A stretch of DNA of 64,000 nt from Cellvibrio sp. UBA7671 (lineage in GTDB: Bacteria > Pseudomonadota > Gammaproteobacteria > Pseudomonadales > Cellvibrionaceae): NCBI GenBank assembly GCA_002483145.1, contig DLHJ01000019.1:310001-374000 (forward strand). Reading direction: 5' to 3'. The notes beneath the pieces were generated by a model. It was not told the origin of the DNA and searched no databases. It saw nothing but the letters and a program-made list of their open reading frames with translations. A program made the translations under genes and the position numbers. Of the stretch, positions 36,808 to 48,889 are shown one piece after another. Each line of letters starts with the position of its first letter. The stretch's first letter is position 1.

Positions 36808-37449
36808 ATGTTGTATTACTGGTTGAATCTTTCGTTGATTGCGTGTGTTTTTTTTGCTGCTCAGGTGAAAGCGATGGATTTGCAGGTAAAAATGTTGGCA
36901 AAGGATGCCGCGCTAATTGTTGTTGATGGTAAGCAGCGCATGTTACGTGTAGGCGCGGTCAGCCCTGAAGGAGTTAAGTTGGTATCAGCAGATGGTCTTC
37001 ATGCAGTAGTTGATGTGGCTGGCAAGCGAGAAACATTGAAGTTAAATCGAAAAATCTCTACACAATTTATTCAGGCGGAAAAAGCGGAAGTGCGTATAGC
37101 CTCCGCAGAAGGTGGACATTACTTTACGCAGGGGAAAATCAACGGCACTTCAGTTAAGTTTATGATTGATACTGGTGCGACTGGTATTGCAATGAATTAC
37201 CGTGAAGCTGAAAAAATTGGTATTGACTACCTTGCGGGAACTCCAATTTCTGTGAGAACGGCGAATGGTGTTGCGCAAGCATACGCGGTTGTTCTGAATC
37301 GTGTTTCCGTGGGCGATATTGAGCTTAATCAGGTGACCGCAGCTGTCAGCACAACAGAGTCACCGGAGGTGATTCTATTGGGCAATAGTTACCTGGGTAA
37401 AGTGAATATGTCCATCGCTAACGGTGTGTTAGTTCTTACAGAAAAGTAA
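36808..37449 (+). CDS. Exported retropepsin-like aspartic protease (clan AA, TIGR02281-type)
   Basis: 213 residues with a signal peptide (LNLSLIACVFFAAQVKA). Residues ~100-213 form a single-lobed retroviral-type aspartic protease domain: GGHYFTQGKINGTSVKF, the active-site motif MIDTGATGIAMN (Asp in DTG, about residue 121), VRTANGVAQAY and VILLGNSYLGKVN. As one lobe, it would need to dimerise. The N-terminal ~75 residues contain beta-strand-like segments without a known family. It follows pgpA by 9 bases and precedes ribA; its substrate is unknown. Confidence 0.82.
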   Translation: MLYYWLNLSLIACVFFAAQVKAMDLQVKMLAKDAALIVVDGKQRMLRVGAVSPEGVKLVSADGLHAVVDVAGKRETLKLNRKISTQFIQAEKAEVRIASAEGGHYFTQGKINGTSVKFMIDTGATGIAMNYREAEKIGIDYLAGTPISVRTANGVAQAYAVVLNRVSVGDIELNQVTAAVSTTESPEVILLGNSYLGKVNMSIANGVLVLTEK

Positions 37450-37514
37450 ATGTAATGAATAAGCAGTTAATTTTTTAGTGTGCTCTTTTTGTGAAAGAGT
37501 AATTGAGGTCTTCA

Positions 37515-38117
37515 GTGACAATTCGATTTATAGAGTCCTGTAAATTGCCAACTCCCTTTGGGGTGTTTGTGATGCATGGTTTTACTGATGTTGAAACAGA
37601 TAAAGAGCATGTTGCGTTAACAATGGGTGATATTAATGACCCTGCACCTTTGCTTGCCCGTATTCATTCCGAGTGTCTTACTGGTGATGGATTATTTAGT
37701 CTGCGATGCGATTGTGGCCCGCAGTTACAGGCTGCGATGCACAAAATTGGTGTTGCTGGGCGCGGCGTAATTTTTTATCTGCGTCAGGAAGGGCGCGGAA
37801 TTGGCTTGCTGAATAAAATCAAAGCCTATCATTTGCAAGATCAAGGCGCAGACACCGTTGAAGCAAATGAGCAATTGGGTTTTGGTGCAGATATGCGCGA
37901 TTACTCCATCCTCAAGCCCATGCTCGAACATCTCAATATCAAAGCTTTAAAATTGCTCACCAATAATCCACGTAAAGTAAAAGCCTTGCAGGATATGGGC
38001 ATCAATGTAGTGGAACGCATCCCGCATCAAACCGGCCGCAATCCTCACAACGCAAAATACCTTGAAACAAAAGCAGGTAAGCTTGGCCATTTGTTTAATA
38101 GTGAAGACGACGAATAA
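37515..38117 (+). CDS. ribA: GTP cyclohydrolase II
   Basis: 200 residues from GTG 37515, chosen because GAGG at 37505-37508 lies just upstream and the protein then resembles E. coli RibA (196). Zinc motif in [18 protein letters not shown] (three Cys), [15 protein letters not shown] with catalytic residues, [16 protein letters not shown] and [18 protein letters not shown]. First step of riboflavin synthesis, complementing the degenerate cyclohydrolase half of the RibBA protein in this window. Confidence 0.97.
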   Translation: MTIRFIESCKLPTPFGVFVMHGFTDVETDKEHVALTMGDINDPAPLLARIHSECLTGDGLFSLRCDCGPQLQAAMHKIGVAGRGVIFYLRQEGRGIGLLNKIKAYHLQDQGADTVEANEQLGFGADMRDYSILKPMLEHLNIKALKLLTNNPRKVKALQDMGINVVERIPHQTGRNPHNAKYLETKAGKLGHLFNSEDDE

Positions 38118-38138
38118 TGTTTAATTTTTTTGCAATGA

Positions 38139-38963
<825 letters not shown>

Positions 38964-39006
38964 ATTTAAAATCAACTTTCCAGAAAATCGCTCAGGGAAT
39001 TAAAGA

Positions 39007-39915
39007 ATGGCTGGTTCCAGTTTATTAGCATTGCTTGATGATATTGCTACAGTGCTCGACGATGTGGCGGTTATGACCAAAGTCGCTGCGAAAAAAACAG
39101 CCGGTGTACTGGGCGATGATCTAGCGCTCAATGCACAGCAAGTTGCGGGTGTGCGCGCAGAACGCGAGTTGCCCGTGGTATGGGCGGTTGCCAAAGGTTC
39201 TGCGCTCAATAAAGCGATTCTGGTTCCCGCCGCACTGTTGATCAGCGCATTTGTTCCCTGGTTAATTGTTCCACTGCTGATGATCGGTGGTGCTTATTTG
39301 TGTTTTGAAGGATTTGAAAAACTCGCGCACAAATATTTCCATTCCAAAGCAGAGGATTCCGCACATCATCGCGAATTGATCGAAGCCGTTGCCAATCCGG
39401 AGGTGGATATGGTCGCTTTCGAAAAAGATAAAATTAAAGGCGCTGTGCGTACGGACTTTATTCTTTCGGCAGAAATCATCGTTATCGCTCTTGGATCGGT
39501 AGCTGCTGCGACTTTTGCCAAGCAGGCCGCAGTGGTCGTCAGTATTGCGGTATTGATGACTGTGGGCGTCTATGGGTTTGTCGCATTGATTGTGAAGTTG
39601 GATGATATAGGCATGCACCTGTGCAAAAAGCCCAACCCAGTTGCACAATTTTTCGGAGATTTTTTACTGGCCGCTGCTCCGCGCCTGATGAAGCTCTTAT
39701 CCGTATTGGGTACTGCGGCGATGTTTATGGTCGGCGGCGGTATTGTGACGCACAGTATTCCTGTTATTCATCATTGGATTGAGCATGCCACTGCCGCAAC
39801 TGAACCAGTGGGTTGGTTGACTTCATCGGTATTGAACGGAGTCGCTGGCGTGGTCATTGGTGCGCTGGTGCTAGCAGTGGTGAGTTTGATTGGGAAGTTG
39901 ATTCGTAAAGGCTGA
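39007..39915 (+). CDS. DUF808-family inner-membrane protein
   Basis: 302 residues. Begins AGSSLLALLDDIATVLDDVA, followed by MTKVAAKKTAGVLGDDLALNAQQV, the conserved start of DUF808 (YedI-like) proteins. Five or so hydrophobic helices lie at about 78-100, 155-175, 180-202, 232-255 and 275-295. A conserved cytoplasmic loop carries FEGFEKLAHKYFH and EKDKIKGAVRTDFILSAEI. Function unknown. It is 43 bases after dapB and is followed by a long intergenic stretch with a terminator. Confidence 0.85.
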   Translation: MAGSSLLALLDDIATVLDDVAVMTKVAAKKTAGVLGDDLALNAQQVAGVRAERELPVVWAVAKGSALNKAILVPAALLISAFVPWLIVPLLMIGGAYLCFEGFEKLAHKYFHSKAEDSAHHRELIEAVANPEVDMVAFEKDKIKGAVRTDFILSAEIIVIALGSVAAATFAKQAAVVVSIAVLMTVGVYGFVALIVKLDDIGMHLCKKPNPVAQFFGDFLLAAAPRLMKLLSVLGTAAMFMVGGGIVTHSIPVIHHWIEHATAATEPVGWLTSSVLNGVAGVVIGALVLAVVSLIGKLIRKG

Positions 39916-40314
39916 TACTGGCCCGATTCGGGTAGATTCCCATGGACAGGCGCGGGCGAGTCCCGTAGAATCCGCAGCCAGATTGCGGCCACCTCAAGTG
40001 GCTCTGCACAAAGAATACAAAACGGTTCGCACAAGAACATAAAAAAGCGAGATGAGATTAGAGTTTCATCTCGCTTTTTTACAACCAAACGTTTTACAGT
40101 CAGATTAATTTTGCCTTTTAACTCAATGACTTATCGCGATGCTCACTTCATAAGTGTCAATGCGACTGACTTTTTGAGCCTGAAGAAACTGAACGTCTGT
40201 GCGATTTGGATGACGAACCTACAACGATTTATTAGCTTGCTTTAAGGGTATCCCGCAGGGTTAGTAACTGCAGGTGTTCTCCAAGCCAAAACCCAACCAG
40301 CTCAGGAGGTTGTT
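39916..40314. other. 399-base interval upstream of carA
   Basis: Contains the bidirectional terminator at 40041-40080, then ~230 bases expected to hold the carAB promoter and leader. No PyrR or arginine-operator motif could be recognised by eye, and no short leader peptide with an obvious codon run was found. Confidence 0.5.
40041..40080. terminator. Rho-independent terminator after the DUF808 gene
   Basis: Long stem AAAAAAGCGAGATGA / TCATCTCGCTTTTTT around a 10-base loop; symmetrical A and T runs. It lies 125 bases after the DUF808 stop. Confidence 0.88.
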
Positions 40315-41475
40315 TTGACTACTCAGGAATCCCTTCCTGCCCCGAAGAAGGCCATTTTGGTCCTTGCCGATGGTAGTGTTTTCCGTGGTATCGCAATTGG
40401 TGCTGAAGGTTTATCCGTTGGTGAGGTGGTGTTTAATACCGCAATCACCGGCTATCAGGAAATCCTTACCGATCCATCCTATGCCCAGCAAATTGTTACC
40501 CTCACTTATCCCCATATCGGCAATACCGGTACCAACAGCGAAGATGAAGAATGCGAGCGTATTTGGGCCACTGGCCTGGTGATTCGCGATTTGCCTTTGT
40601 TAGCCAGCAGCTTCCGCAATCAGGAAAGCCTTTCCGATTACCTCAAAGCGCGCAATGTGATTGGCATTGCCGATATCGATACCCGTCGCTTGACCCGCAT
40701 CCTGCGCGACAAAGGAGCTCAAAACGGCTGTTTGATGGCAGGAGATGAAATCGACGAAGCCAAAGCTCTCGCCGCTGCCAAAGCGTTTGGTGGATTGAAA
40801 GGCTTGGATCTCGCCAAAGAAGTGACCGTAAGCGAGTCATACACCTGGAATGAAAGTAGTTGGACTTTGGGCGAAGGCCACAAAGCCTTAAACGGTGCAA
40901 AAAAGTTCAAAGTAGTGGCTTACGATTACGGCGTGAAGCGCAATATTCTGCGCATGCTCGCAGACCGCGATTGCGAGCTAATTGTTGTGCCCGCTAAAAC
41001 CACGGCTGCCGAAGTACTGGCAATGAATCCGGACGGTGTTTTCCTCTCCAATGGCCCTGGCGATCCTGAGCCATGTACATACGCCATCGAAGCGATTAAA
41101 AATATTCTGGAAACTGATACTCCCGTATTTGGTATCTGCCTCGGTCACCAATTGTTGGCGCTGGCCTCGGGTGCCAAAACCATCAAGATGAAATTTGGCC
41201 ACCACGGCGGCAACCATCCGGTACAGGATCTTGAATCCAAACGCGTGATGATCACCGCGCAGAACCACGGTTTTGCGGTGGAAGAATCCAGCTTGCCCGC
41301 AAACCTCAAGGCGACACATAAATCCTTATTCGATGGTTCCTTGCAAGGTATTCATCGCACCGATAAGGCCGCGTTCAGCTTCCAGGGTCACCCTGAAGCC
41401 AGCCCTGGCCCACACGATGCCGATACCTTATTCGACCACTTTATTGAATTGATGCAAGCGCGCAAGGCGTCCTAA
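40315..41475 (+). CDS. carA: Carbamoyl-phosphate synthase small (glutaminase) subunit
   Basis: 386 residues from TTG 40315, with CAGGAGGT at 40303-40310. An N-terminal CarA domain ([40 protein letters not shown]) is followed by a class I glutamine amidotransferase: [27 protein letters not shown] (nucleophile Cys) and [11 protein letters not shown] (His, Glu). Supplies ammonia to CarB for carbamoyl phosphate used in arginine and pyrimidine synthesis. carB follows after 11 bases. Confidence 0.98.
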   Translation: MTTQESLPAPKKAILVLADGSVFRGIAIGAEGLSVGEVVFNTAITGYQEILTDPSYAQQIVTLTYPHIGNTGTNSEDEECERIWATGLVIRDLPLLASSFRNQESLSDYLKARNVIGIADIDTRRLTRILRDKGAQNGCLMAGDEIDEAKALAAAKAFGGLKGLDLAKEVTVSESYTWNESSWTLGEGHKALNGAKKFKVVAYDYGVKRNILRMLADRDCELIVVPAKTTAAEVLAMNPDGVFLSNGPGDPEPCTYAIEAIKNILETDTPVFGICLGHQLLALASGAKTIKMKFGHHGGNHPVQDLESKRVMITAQNHGFAVEESSLPANLKATHKSLFDGSLQGIHRTDKAAFSFQGHPEASPGPHDADTLFDHFIELMQARKAS

Positions 41476-41486
41476 TCGGAGCAGAC

Positions 41487-44400
41487 ATGCCAAAACGTAC
41501 AGACATAAACAGTGTATTGATTCTCGGCGCTGGCCCGATCGTAATCGGCCAGGCGTGTGAATTTGACTACTCAGGCGCGCAAGCCTGTAAAGCCCTGCGT
41601 GAAGAGGGTTACCGCGTTATTTTGGTGAACTCCAATCCAGCCACCATCATGACCGACCCGGCGATGGCGGATGCAACCTACATCGAGCCGATTGAATGGC
41701 AAACCGTAGAAAAAATTATTGAAAAAGAACGCCCCGATGTAATCCTGCCCACCATGGGCGGCCAAACGGCGCTCAACTGTGCGTTGGCGCTTGCTAAACA
41801 CGGTGTGTTGGAAAAGTACAATGTTGAGTTGATTGGCGCGAAAGAAGAAGCCATCAACATGGCAGAAGACCGCAATTTGTTCGACCAGGCGATGAAGCGT
41901 ATTGGCCTTTCATGCGCTCGCGCGAAAATCGTTCATACCTTGGAAGAGGCGAAAGAAGCACCGAAAGAATTCGGTTTCCCATGCATCATTCGCCCGTCAT
42001 TTACCATGGGTGGTTCCGGTGGCGGTATCGCTTACAACTGGGACGAGTTCGAAGAAATTTGTACGCGCGGTTTGGATCTGTCACCGACCAATGAACTGCT
42101 GATTGATGAATCCCTGCTCGGTTGGAAAGAGTACGAGATGGAAGTTGTGCGTGATAAAAATGACAACTGCATCATCGTCTGTTCGATTGAAAACTTTGAT
42201 CCGATGGGCGTGCATACCGGCGACTCGATCACCGTTGCTCCAGCGCAAACTCTCACCGATAAGGAATACCAAATCATGCGTAATGCATCGATTGCGGTAT
42301 TGCGTGAAATCGGTGTGGAAACGGGCGGTTCCAACGTGCAATTTGCGGTGAATCCAGTTGATGGCCGCATGGTGGTGATTGAGATGAACCCGCGTGTATC
42401 GCGTTCATCAGCACTTGCATCCAAAGCGACGGGTTTCCCGATTGCAAAAATCGCTGCCAAGTTGGCGATTGGTTATACCCTCGACGAATTACAAAATGAA
42501 ATTACCGGCGGCGCAACACCGGCATCATTTGAGCCATCGATCGATTACGTCGTTACCAAAGTGCCACGCTTTACCTTTGAAAAATTCGGTGACGCTGATG
42601 CGCGTTTAACAACGCAAATGAAATCCGTTGGTGAGGTGATGGCGATTGGTCGCACTTTCCAGGAGTCGCTGCAAAAAGCATTGCGCGGTTTGGAAGTGGG
42701 CTCTGCCGGTTTTGAATCCAAAGTGGATTACACCACCGAAGAAGGCGCAGCAAAAGTTCGTCGCGAATTGACGACTGCTGGTGCAGAGCGTATCTGGTAT
42801 CTCGGTGATGCGTTCCGCATGGGCATGAGCGTCAATGATGCATTTAATCTGTCAAAAATCGATCCTTGGTTTTTGGTGCAAGTCAAAGAGTTGATCGATA
42901 TCGAGCAGTCACTGCGTGGTAAATCACTCACCGATCTCGATGCAGACAAATTGTTCCAGCTAAAGCGCAAAGGTTTTTCTGACAAGCGTTTAGCTTTGTT
43001 GGTAGGCGCGACTGAAAAAGCAGTGCGTCATCATCGCCAGGGTTTAAATATTCGCCCGGCGTACAAGCGTGTTGATACCTGCGCGGCGGAATTCTCTACC
43101 TCGACTGCTTACATGTATTCGACTTACGAAGAAGAGTGTGAAGCTAACCCGAGCGATAAGAAAAAGATTTTGGTTATTGGCGGCGGCCCTAACCGTATCG
43201 GTCAAGGTATCGAGTTCGATTACTGCTGTGTACACGCCGCATTAGCGATGCGCGAAGACGGTTACGAAACCATTATGGTTAACTGTAACCCTGAAACCGT
43301 ATCGACCGATTACGACACGTCTGATCGCTTGTTCTTCGAGCCGGTGACTCTGGAAGACGTATTGGAAATCGTCCACAAAGAAAAACCGGTTGGTGTGATT
43401 GTGCAATTCGGTGGCCAGACGCCGCTGAAATTAGCGCGTGCATTGGAAGCGGAAGGCGTACCCATTATCGGCACCAGCCCGGATGCTATCGATAAAGCGG
43501 AAGACCGCGAGCGCTTCCAACAAATGATCCACAAGTTGGGTCTGTTGCAGCCGCCAAATGCGATCGTTCGTTCGCTGGAAGAAGCATTACTTGCCGCTGA
43601 TAAAGTTGGCTATCCATTGGTAGTTCGCCCGTCTTATGTATTGGGCGGCCGCGCGATGGAAATCGTTTACAAAGAAGATGAGCTGCGCACCTACATGCGC
43701 ACCGCCGTACAAGTATCGGAAGATGCGCCTGTTTTGCTTGATCACTTCCTCAATAATGCTATCGAAGTCGATATTGATTCTGTGTCTGATGGCCAACAAG
43801 TTGTGATCGGCGGCATCATGCAACACATTGAACAATGTGGCGTTCACTCCGGTGACTCGGCTTGTTCGCTGCCACCTTACTCGCTACCTGCCGATGTGCA
43901 GGACGAAATGCGCGAGCAAGTAAAACAAATGGCAATTGAGTTGGGCGTTATCGGTTTGATGAACACCCAGCTCGCGTATCAAGATGGCAAAATTTATGTC
44001 ATCGAAGTAAATCCGCGTGCATCGCGCACTGTGCCGTTTGTGTCCAAATGTATCGGTGTGTCGCTGGCGAAAGTTGCTGCACGCTGTCAGGCAGGCACCT
44101 CTTTGGCGGAGCAAGGCTTTACCAAAGAAATTATCCCAACCTATTTCAGCGTGAAAGAAGCGGTATTCCCGTTCAATAAGTTCCCGGCCGTTGACCCGAT
44201 CCTCGGGCCAGAAATGAAATCGACCGGTGAGGTGATGGGCGTGGGCGACACCTTCGGCGAGGCCTATGGCAAATCCCAATTGGGCGCGAGCAACCGTATT
44301 CCTGCAACTGGAACTGCGTTCCTGAGTGTTCGCGATATGGATAAAGATGGTATTGTCGGCGTTGGCCTGGATTTGGCGAAGCTTGGTTTCAAACTGGTTG

Positions 44401-44708
44401 CGACGCGCGGTACCGCCGCAGTATTAGCCGCAGCAGGTCTGGACGTGCAGATCGTCAATAAAGTTCAAGAAGGCCGCCCACATATTGTGGATATGATCAA
44501 GAATGATGAGATCGACTTAATCCTCAATACCGTTGAAGGCCGTCAGGCTACGCGCGATTCATCATCCATTCGCCGCAGTGCCGAAAATCACCGTGTCTAT
44601 TACAACACCACATTGGCTGCAAGTCAGGCTGTATGTATGGCGCTGAAACAAGGTCAACATATTGAAGTGCGCCGTTTGCAAGATTTGCATCAGCGCCTGA
44701 ATAAATAA
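41487..44708 (+). CDS. carB: Carbamoyl-phosphate synthase large subunit
   Basis: 1073 residues, full length. Two homologous ATP-grasp halves: [19 protein letters not shown] with [18 protein letters not shown] in the first, and [19 protein letters not shown] with [17 protein letters not shown] in the second. The C-terminal MGS-like allosteric domain (about 935-1073, [15 protein letters not shown]) binds UMP/ornithine in the E. coli enzyme. Forms the heterodimer with CarA. greA starts 9 bases after its stop. Confidence 0.99.
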   Translation: MPKRTDINSVLILGAGPIVIGQACEFDYSGAQACKALREEGYRVILVNSNPATIMTDPAMADATYIEPIEWQTVEKIIEKERPDVILPTMGGQTALNCALALAKHGVLEKYNVELIGAKEEAINMAEDRNLFDQAMKRIGLSCARAKIVHTLEEAKEAPKEFGFPCIIRPSFTMGGSGGGIAYNWDEFEEICTRGLDLSPTNELLIDESLLGWKEYEMEVVRDKNDNCIIVCSIENFDPMGVHTGDSITVAPAQTLTDKEYQIMRNASIAVLREIGVETGGSNVQFAVNPVDGRMVVIEMNPRVSRSSALASKATGFPIAKIAAKLAIGYTLDELQNEITGGATPASFEPSIDYVVTKVPRFTFEKFGDADARLTTQMKSVGEVMAIGRTFQESLQKALRGLEVGSAGFESKVDYTTEEGAAKVRRELTTAGAERIWYLGDAFRMGMSVNDAFNLSKIDPWFLVQVKELIDIEQSLRGKSLTDLDADKLFQLKRKGFSDKRLALLVGATEKAVRHHRQGLNIRPAYKRVDTCAAEFSTSTAYMYSTYEEECEANPSDKKKILVIGGGPNRIGQGIEFDYCCVHAALAMREDGYETIMVNCNPETVSTDYDTSDRLFFEPVTLEDVLEIVHKEKPVGVIVQFGGQTPLKLARALEAEGVPIIGTSPDAIDKAEDRERFQQMIHKLGLLQPPNAIVRSLEEALLAADKVGYPLVVRPSYVLGGRAMEIVYKEDELRTYMRTAVQVSEDAPVLLDHFLNNAIEVDIDSVSDGQQVVIGGIMQHIEQCGVHSGDSACSLPPYSLPADVQDEMREQVKQMAIELGVIGLMNTQLAYQDGKIYVIEVNPRASRTVPFVSKCIGVSLAKVAARCQAGTSLAEQGFTKEIIPTYFSVKEAVFPFNKFPAVDPILGPEMKSTGEVMGVGDTFGEAYGKSQLGASNRIPATGTAFLSVRDMDKDGIVGVGLDLAKLGFKLVATRGTAAVLAAAGLDVQIVNKVQEGRPHIVDMIKNDEIDLILNTVEGRQATRDSSSIRRSAENHRVYYNTTLAASQAVCMALKQGQHIEVRRLQDLHQRLNK

Positions 44709-44717
44709 GGATTGTCC

Positions 44718-45197
44718 ATGAGCACCAAGTTCCCCATGACTAATCAAGGCGCTGAAAGATTAGCGCTTGAATTGGAAGACCTGAAAAAAGTACAGCGCCC
44801 GCGCATCGTTAACGCGATTGCCGAGGCGCGTGCCCACGGCGACTTGAAAGAAAACGCTGAGTATTCTGCCGCGCGTGAGCAGCAGAGTTTTTGTGAAGGC
44901 CGCATTCAGGAAATTGAAGGCAAGCTTAGCAATGCGCAAATTATTGATGTGACCAAAATCCCGCATACCGGCAAAGTGATTTTTGGCACTACCGTTACCA
45001 TCATTAATCTTGATACTGATCAGTCAGTGACTTATCAGATCGTGGGCGATGACGAGGCGGATGTAAAAGCCAATAAAATCTCGGTCAACTCACCGATTGC
45101 GCGCGCATTGGTGGGGAAGGAAGAGGGTGATGTGGTGGTGGTCAGAGCACCGGGCGGCGATGTAGATTACGAAATCGATAAAGTAGAGCATATCTAG
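44718..45197 (+). CDS. greA: Transcript cleavage factor GreA
   Basis: 159 residues from ATG 44718 (TTG 44712 is two codons earlier; AAGG at 44707-44710 favours 44718). An N-terminal antiparallel coiled coil contains the tip acidic residues in [16 protein letters not shown]; the C-terminal FKBP-like domain has [18 protein letters not shown] and [17 protein letters not shown]. Stimulates RNA cleavage in backtracked RNA polymerase. carAB-greA-yhbY is the usual order in pseudomonads. Confidence 0.98.
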   Translation: MSTKFPMTNQGAERLALELEDLKKVQRPRIVNAIAEARAHGDLKENAEYSAAREQQSFCEGRIQEIEGKLSNAQIIDVTKIPHTGKVIFGTTVTIINLDTDQSVTYQIVGDDEADVKANKISVNSPIARALVGKEEGDVVVVRAPGGDVDYEIDKVEHI

Positions 45198-45214
45198 CTG
45201 ATCCAGGAATTATC

Positions 45215-45257
45215 ACCCATAAAAAAACCGCCATTTAACGGCGGTTTTTTTATGGGT
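45215..45257. terminator. Bidirectional terminator between greA and yhbY
   Basis: Perfect 18-bp stem, ACCCATAAAAAAACCGCC at 45215-45232 and its complement at 45240-45257, with a 7-base loop. A7 and T7 runs inside the stem let it end both the greA (+) and yhbY (-) transcripts. Confidence 0.93.
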
Positions 45258-45273
45258 ATTTGGCTCTGTGATC

Positions 45274-45576
45274 TTAACGCTGCACATTAGAAAGCTTGGG
45301 ATTGGCTCTTTTATTGTGGCGATAGAGTAAAACTACTTTGCCAATTTCCTGAATCAGTTCAACATTGGGCAGGGCTTCAAGCTCGGCGACGACTTCTTTG
45401 CGTTCGTCGCGCTCGGCAATGGCCAGCTTTACTTTGATCAGCTCATGGTCATCTAACGCACGATTGAGTTCGGCGAGTACGCCATCGCTCAAGCCATTAC
45501 CGGCAATGGTGACAATGGGATTAAGCTTGTGGCCAATAGTACGAAATTGTTTTTTACGCTCAGGATTAATCGGCAT
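45274..45576 (-). CDS. yhbY: YhbY/CRM-domain ribosome assembly RNA-binding protein
   Basis: 100 residues. CRM domain: KKQFRTIGHKLNPIVTIAGNGLSDGVLAELNRALDDHELIKVK, then VELIQEIGKVVLLYRHNK. It contains the GxxG-type loop (AGNGLSDG) that binds RNA. E. coli YhbY associates with pre-50S particles. Convergent with greA; upstream, where rlmE is expected divergently, there is only non-coding sequence. Confidence 0.95.
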   Translation of the reverse strand: MPINPERKKQFRTIGHKLNPIVTIAGNGLSDGVLAELNRALDDHELIKVKLAIAERDERKEVVAELEALPNVELIQEIGKVVLLYRHNKRANPKLSNVQR

Positions 45577-45985
45577 AAACTTACCTTAAGGATTGGAAGA
45601 AATAATGGTGGTCATTCTACTCCATTCTGCGTCCCGACGTTTGGATTTGCCTGGCTGGTTGCCTTAGTTTTACTACTAGGCGTATGTGGATTTACAAGTC
45701 GGGGCTTGCAATTTGAGCACCAGCCCCCAAATGACTTGCATAGATAAGTTTGTCTGGCGGCTCGTCTAAGGTATCCTGATTGTTCGTATTTCAAGGTGAT
45801 GAATGCTACCTTGAAAGTCAGATTCAGGCGTCAAAAAGGCGTTAAGCTATGAAAAATTCGACGATTTCAACTGGTAAATGTGCAAGTATCTGTTATCGGT
45901 AAACCATAGCTAATATTACTAGCCTATCGATTGGGCGTTTATTGCCAGCCATTAATAAATTTGATGTAACTGTGAGGAATTTTCC
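45577..45985. other. 409-base interval between yhbY and ftsH, without rlmE
   Basis: Only short open frames without ribosome binding sites or family likeness (such as 17-codon frames near 45798 and 45849). In many gammaproteobacteria rlmE lies here, but no remnant of an SAM-methyltransferase sequence was recognised. GAGGA at 45973-45977 belongs to ftsH. Confidence 0.6.
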
Positions 45986-47893
45986 TTGAACGATATAACC
46001 AAGAATCTCGTGCTTTGGCTGGTCATTGCCGTAGTCCTTTTCAGTGTCTTTGAGGGCTTCAACAAGCAATCTACCAGCAACACGCTCAACTACTCCGATT
46101 TTATCTCCAGTGTGCGCGATGATCGGGTGCAGGAGGTAACCATTGATGGTTTGGTTATCGAGGGGATCTATAAGGACAATACCACCTTTAAGTCTATTCG
46201 CCCCAATCTGCAAGATCCCAAGTTGATTGACGACCTTTACAACCACAATGTAGTGATTAAAGGGCGCGAAGTTGAGCAGCCAAGCCTGTTGAACCAATTG
46301 CTGGTCGCCAGTTTCCCTATTTTGATCATTATTGCAGTCTTCTGGTTCTTTATGCGTCAGATGCAAGGTGGCGCTGGTGGTAAAGGCGGCCCTATGAGTT
46401 TTGGTAAAAGTAAGGCGCGTCTGCTCGGTGAAGATCAAATCAAAACAACCTTTGCCGATGTGGCAGGGGTCGATGAAGCCAAAGAAGAGGTGCAGGAACT
46501 GGTGCAGTACCTGCGCGACCCCACCAAGTTCCAGCGTTTGGGTGGCCAGATCCCGCGCGGCGTATTGATGGTGGGCCCACCAGGTACCGGTAAAACCTTG
46601 CTGGCCAAAGCCATTGCTGGTGAAGCAAAAGTCCCTTTCTTTTCAATCTCCGGTTCTGACTTTGTTGAGATGTTTGTCGGTGTAGGCGCAAGCCGTGTAC
46701 GCGACATGTTTGAGCAGGCCAAGAAGCAGGCGCCGTGCATTATTTTTATCGACGAAATCGATGCCGTGGGTCGTCATCGCGGCGGCGGGCATGGTGGTGG
46801 TCATGATGAGCGCGAACAAACCCTGAACCAATTGCTGGTGGAGATGGATGGTTTTGAAGGCAACGATGGTGTAATCATTATCGCTGCAACTAACCGTGCC
46901 GATGTGCTGGATAAAGCGCTGTTGCGCCCAGGTCGTTTTGACCGTCAGGTTTATGTTGGTTTGCCGGATATTCGCGGCCGCGAGCAAATCCTGAAAGTCC
47001 ACATGCGAAAAGTACCATTGGAGGATCGTGTCAGTGCATCAGTTATCGCACGCGGTACTCCGGGTTTTTCCGGTGCTGAGCTGGCTAACCTTGTCAATGA
47101 AGCGGCTTTGATGGCAGCGCGTGGCAACAAGCGTTTGGTCACTATGGAAGACTTCGAAAAAGCGCGCGATAAAATCATGATGGGTGCTGAGCGCAAATCC
47201 ATGGTGATGAGCGAAAAGGAAAAAGAAAACACTGCTTATCATGAGGCTGGGCACGCCATTATTGGCTGTGTAGTGCCAGAACATGATCCGGTGCATAAGG
47301 TGACTATTATTCCTCGTGGCCGCGCATTGGGTGTTACCCAGTATCTGCCCGAGGAAGACAAATACAGTTACAGCAAACGCTCACTGGAGTCGCGTTTGTG
47401 TACGCTTTTCGGCGGACGCATCGCAGAAGAAATGACTTTGGGAATCGATGGCGTTACTACCGGTGCGTCGAATGATATCGAACGTGCTACCCAGCTGGCA
47501 CGCAATATGGTGACCAAATGGGGCTTGTCCGCTAAGTTGGGTCCACTGCATTACGGCGAGGAAGAGGGCGCTTATCCGGGCATGGCGACACAACAATACT
47601 CTGATGACACTTCGCGCAATATCGATGAAGAAGTGCGCCGAATTATTAATGACTGCTATGCACGTGCTACCAAAATTCTTGAGGATAACCGCGATATTCT
47701 GGAAGCGATGAAAAATGCCCTTATGGAATATGAAACCATCGATGCTGAACAGGTTGCTGATTTGATGGCGCGCCGTAAAGTGCGCCCGCCGCGCGAGTGG
47801 AATGATGATGATTTCAACAGCCATTTGCGCGATAAGGATGCCTCTGGGGAAACCCCGGCAGGCCCTATAGGTGGCCCAGCTAACACGCATTAA
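45986..47893 (+). CDS. ftsH: ATP-dependent zinc metalloprotease FtsH
   Basis: 635 residues from TTG 45986 with GAGGA at 45973-45977. Two membrane helices (about 8-24 and 105-122) flank a periplasmic domain; the AAA+ module has GPPGTGKT (Walker A), [12 protein letters not shown] (Walker B) and the second region of homology [18 protein letters not shown]; the protease domain has HEAGHA (zinc) near residue 420 and the [15 protein letters not shown] helix. The tail is Gly/Pro/Asp-rich. Degrades membrane proteins and regulators such as LpxC. Followed by a terminator. Confidence 0.98.
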   Translation: MNDITKNLVLWLVIAVVLFSVFEGFNKQSTSNTLNYSDFISSVRDDRVQEVTIDGLVIEGIYKDNTTFKSIRPNLQDPKLIDDLYNHNVVIKGREVEQPSLLNQLLVASFPILIIIAVFWFFMRQMQGGAGGKGGPMSFGKSKARLLGEDQIKTTFADVAGVDEAKEEVQELVQYLRDPTKFQRLGGQIPRGVLMVGPPGTGKTLLAKAIAGEAKVPFFSISGSDFVEMFVGVGASRVRDMFEQAKKQAPCIIFIDEIDAVGRHRGGGHGGGHDEREQTLNQLLVEMDGFEGNDGVIIIAATNRADVLDKALLRPGRFDRQVYVGLPDIRGREQILKVHMRKVPLEDRVSASVIARGTPGFSGAELANLVNEAALMAARGNKRLVTMEDFEKARDKIMMGAERKSMVMSEKEKENTAYHEAGHAIIGCVVPEHDPVHKVTIIPRGRALGVTQYLPEEDKYSYSKRSLESRLCTLFGGRIAEEMTLGIDGVTTGASNDIERATQLARNMVTKWGLSAKLGPLHYGEEEGAYPGMATQQYSDDTSRNIDEEVRRIINDCYARATKILEDNRDILEAMKNALMEYETIDAEQVADLMARRKVRPPREWNDDDFNSHLRDKDASGETPAGPIGGPANTH

Positions 47894-47913
47894 TTTTTTG
47901 TATTTTTGCCAAT

Positions 47914-47947
47914 AATAACCCCGGGCTTGCTCGGGGTTATTGTTTTT
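47914..47947 (+). terminator. Rho-independent terminator of ftsH
   Basis: Stem AATAACCCCG / CGGGGTTATT with an 8-base loop, followed by GTTTTT, about 20 bases after the ftsH stop. folP, starting 46 bases later, may rely on readthrough or its own promoter. Confidence 0.88.
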
Positions 47948-47992
47948 CCCTCTATCAGTTTTAATCACCTCAAAAATAGCTTAGGCATTTGA

Positions 47993-48853
47993 ATGCAATC
48001 CCATCCAGATAAAACCCTTCTTATTTGCGGTAGACATCAACTTGATCTCACTCGCCCTGTAGTGATGGGAATTCTCAATACTACGCCGGACTCCTTTTCC
48101 GACGGAGGCAGCTATTACACCGGCAGCGCGCTGAATCTGGATCTGGTTGTGCATCGCGCAGAACAGATGATGGCAGAAGGCGCGCAGATCATTGATGTTG
48201 GCGGGGAATCAACAAGGCCAGGCGCCGCAACAGTATCTGAGCAAGAAGAGTTGGATCGTGTTGCCCCTGTGGTCGAGGCATTGGTTGATAAACTGGGTGC
48301 ATTAGTCTCGGTCGATACCAGCACCGCGAGTGTGATCACCGAATCGGCAAAAAAAGGTGCAGGATTGATTAATGATGTGCGCGCACTTCAGCGTGACGGT
48401 GCATTGCTTGCTGCTGCTGCTAGCGGTTTGCCTGTCTGTTTGATGCATATGCAAGGGCAACCTGACAGCATGCAGCAAAACCCACACTACGATGATGTGA
48501 TAGCAGAAGTGAGTGATTTTTTACACGCACGTATAGCGGCTTGTCATGCACAGGGTATTCCTTCAGAGCGAATTATTCTCGATCCCGGGTTTGGCTTTGG
48601 TAAAACACTCGCGCATAATCTCGCGCTTTTACGGCGCTTGCCGGAGTTGGGTGACTGGGGTTATCCCTTGTTGGTGGGTATGTCGCGCAAGTCCATGGTC
48701 GCGCAGTTGCTCAATCGTCCGGTTGATGGGCGTTTACCGGGCAGTTTGGCTTTGGCAATGCTGGCAGCTGAACGCGGCGCTGCCATTATCCGTGTGCATG
48801 ATGTTGCTGCCACGGTAGATGTATTAAAGGTTCTCGCTGCTGTGGTTGAATAA
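47993..48853 (+). CDS. folP: Dihydropteroate synthase
   Basis: 286 residues. TIM-barrel DHPS motifs: PVVMGILNTTPDSFSDGG (phosphate/pterin loop 1), IIDVGGESTRPGA (loop 2), VSVDTSTASV, LINDVRAL, LMHMQGQPDSMQ, DPGFGFGKT and the terminal IIRVHDVAAT. Condenses p-aminobenzoate with the pterin diphosphate; target of sulfonamides. Loops show no insertion of the resistance type. It lies between ftsH and glmM, the standard order. Confidence 0.97.
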   Translation: MQSHPDKTLLICGRHQLDLTRPVVMGILNTTPDSFSDGGSYYTGSALNLDLVVHRAEQMMAEGAQIIDVGGESTRPGAATVSEQEELDRVAPVVEALVDKLGALVSVDTSTASVITESAKKGAGLINDVRALQRDGALLAAAASGLPVCLMHMQGQPDSMQQNPHYDDVIAEVSDFLHARIAACHAQGIPSERIILDPGFGFGKTLAHNLALLRRLPELGDWGYPLLVGMSRKSMVAQLLNRPVDGRLPGSLALAMLAAERGAAIIRVHDVAATVDVLKVLAAVVE

Positions 48854-48889
48854 TCGCAGCGCATTTTTTTGTTAGCGGAGTAAGGAATT

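Noticed and set aside
45529-45747. 72-codon plus-strand frame with a hydrophobic segment between yhbY and ftsH
   Set aside because: Overlaps the start of yhbY on the other strand, lacks a ribosome binding site, and shows no rlmE similarity.
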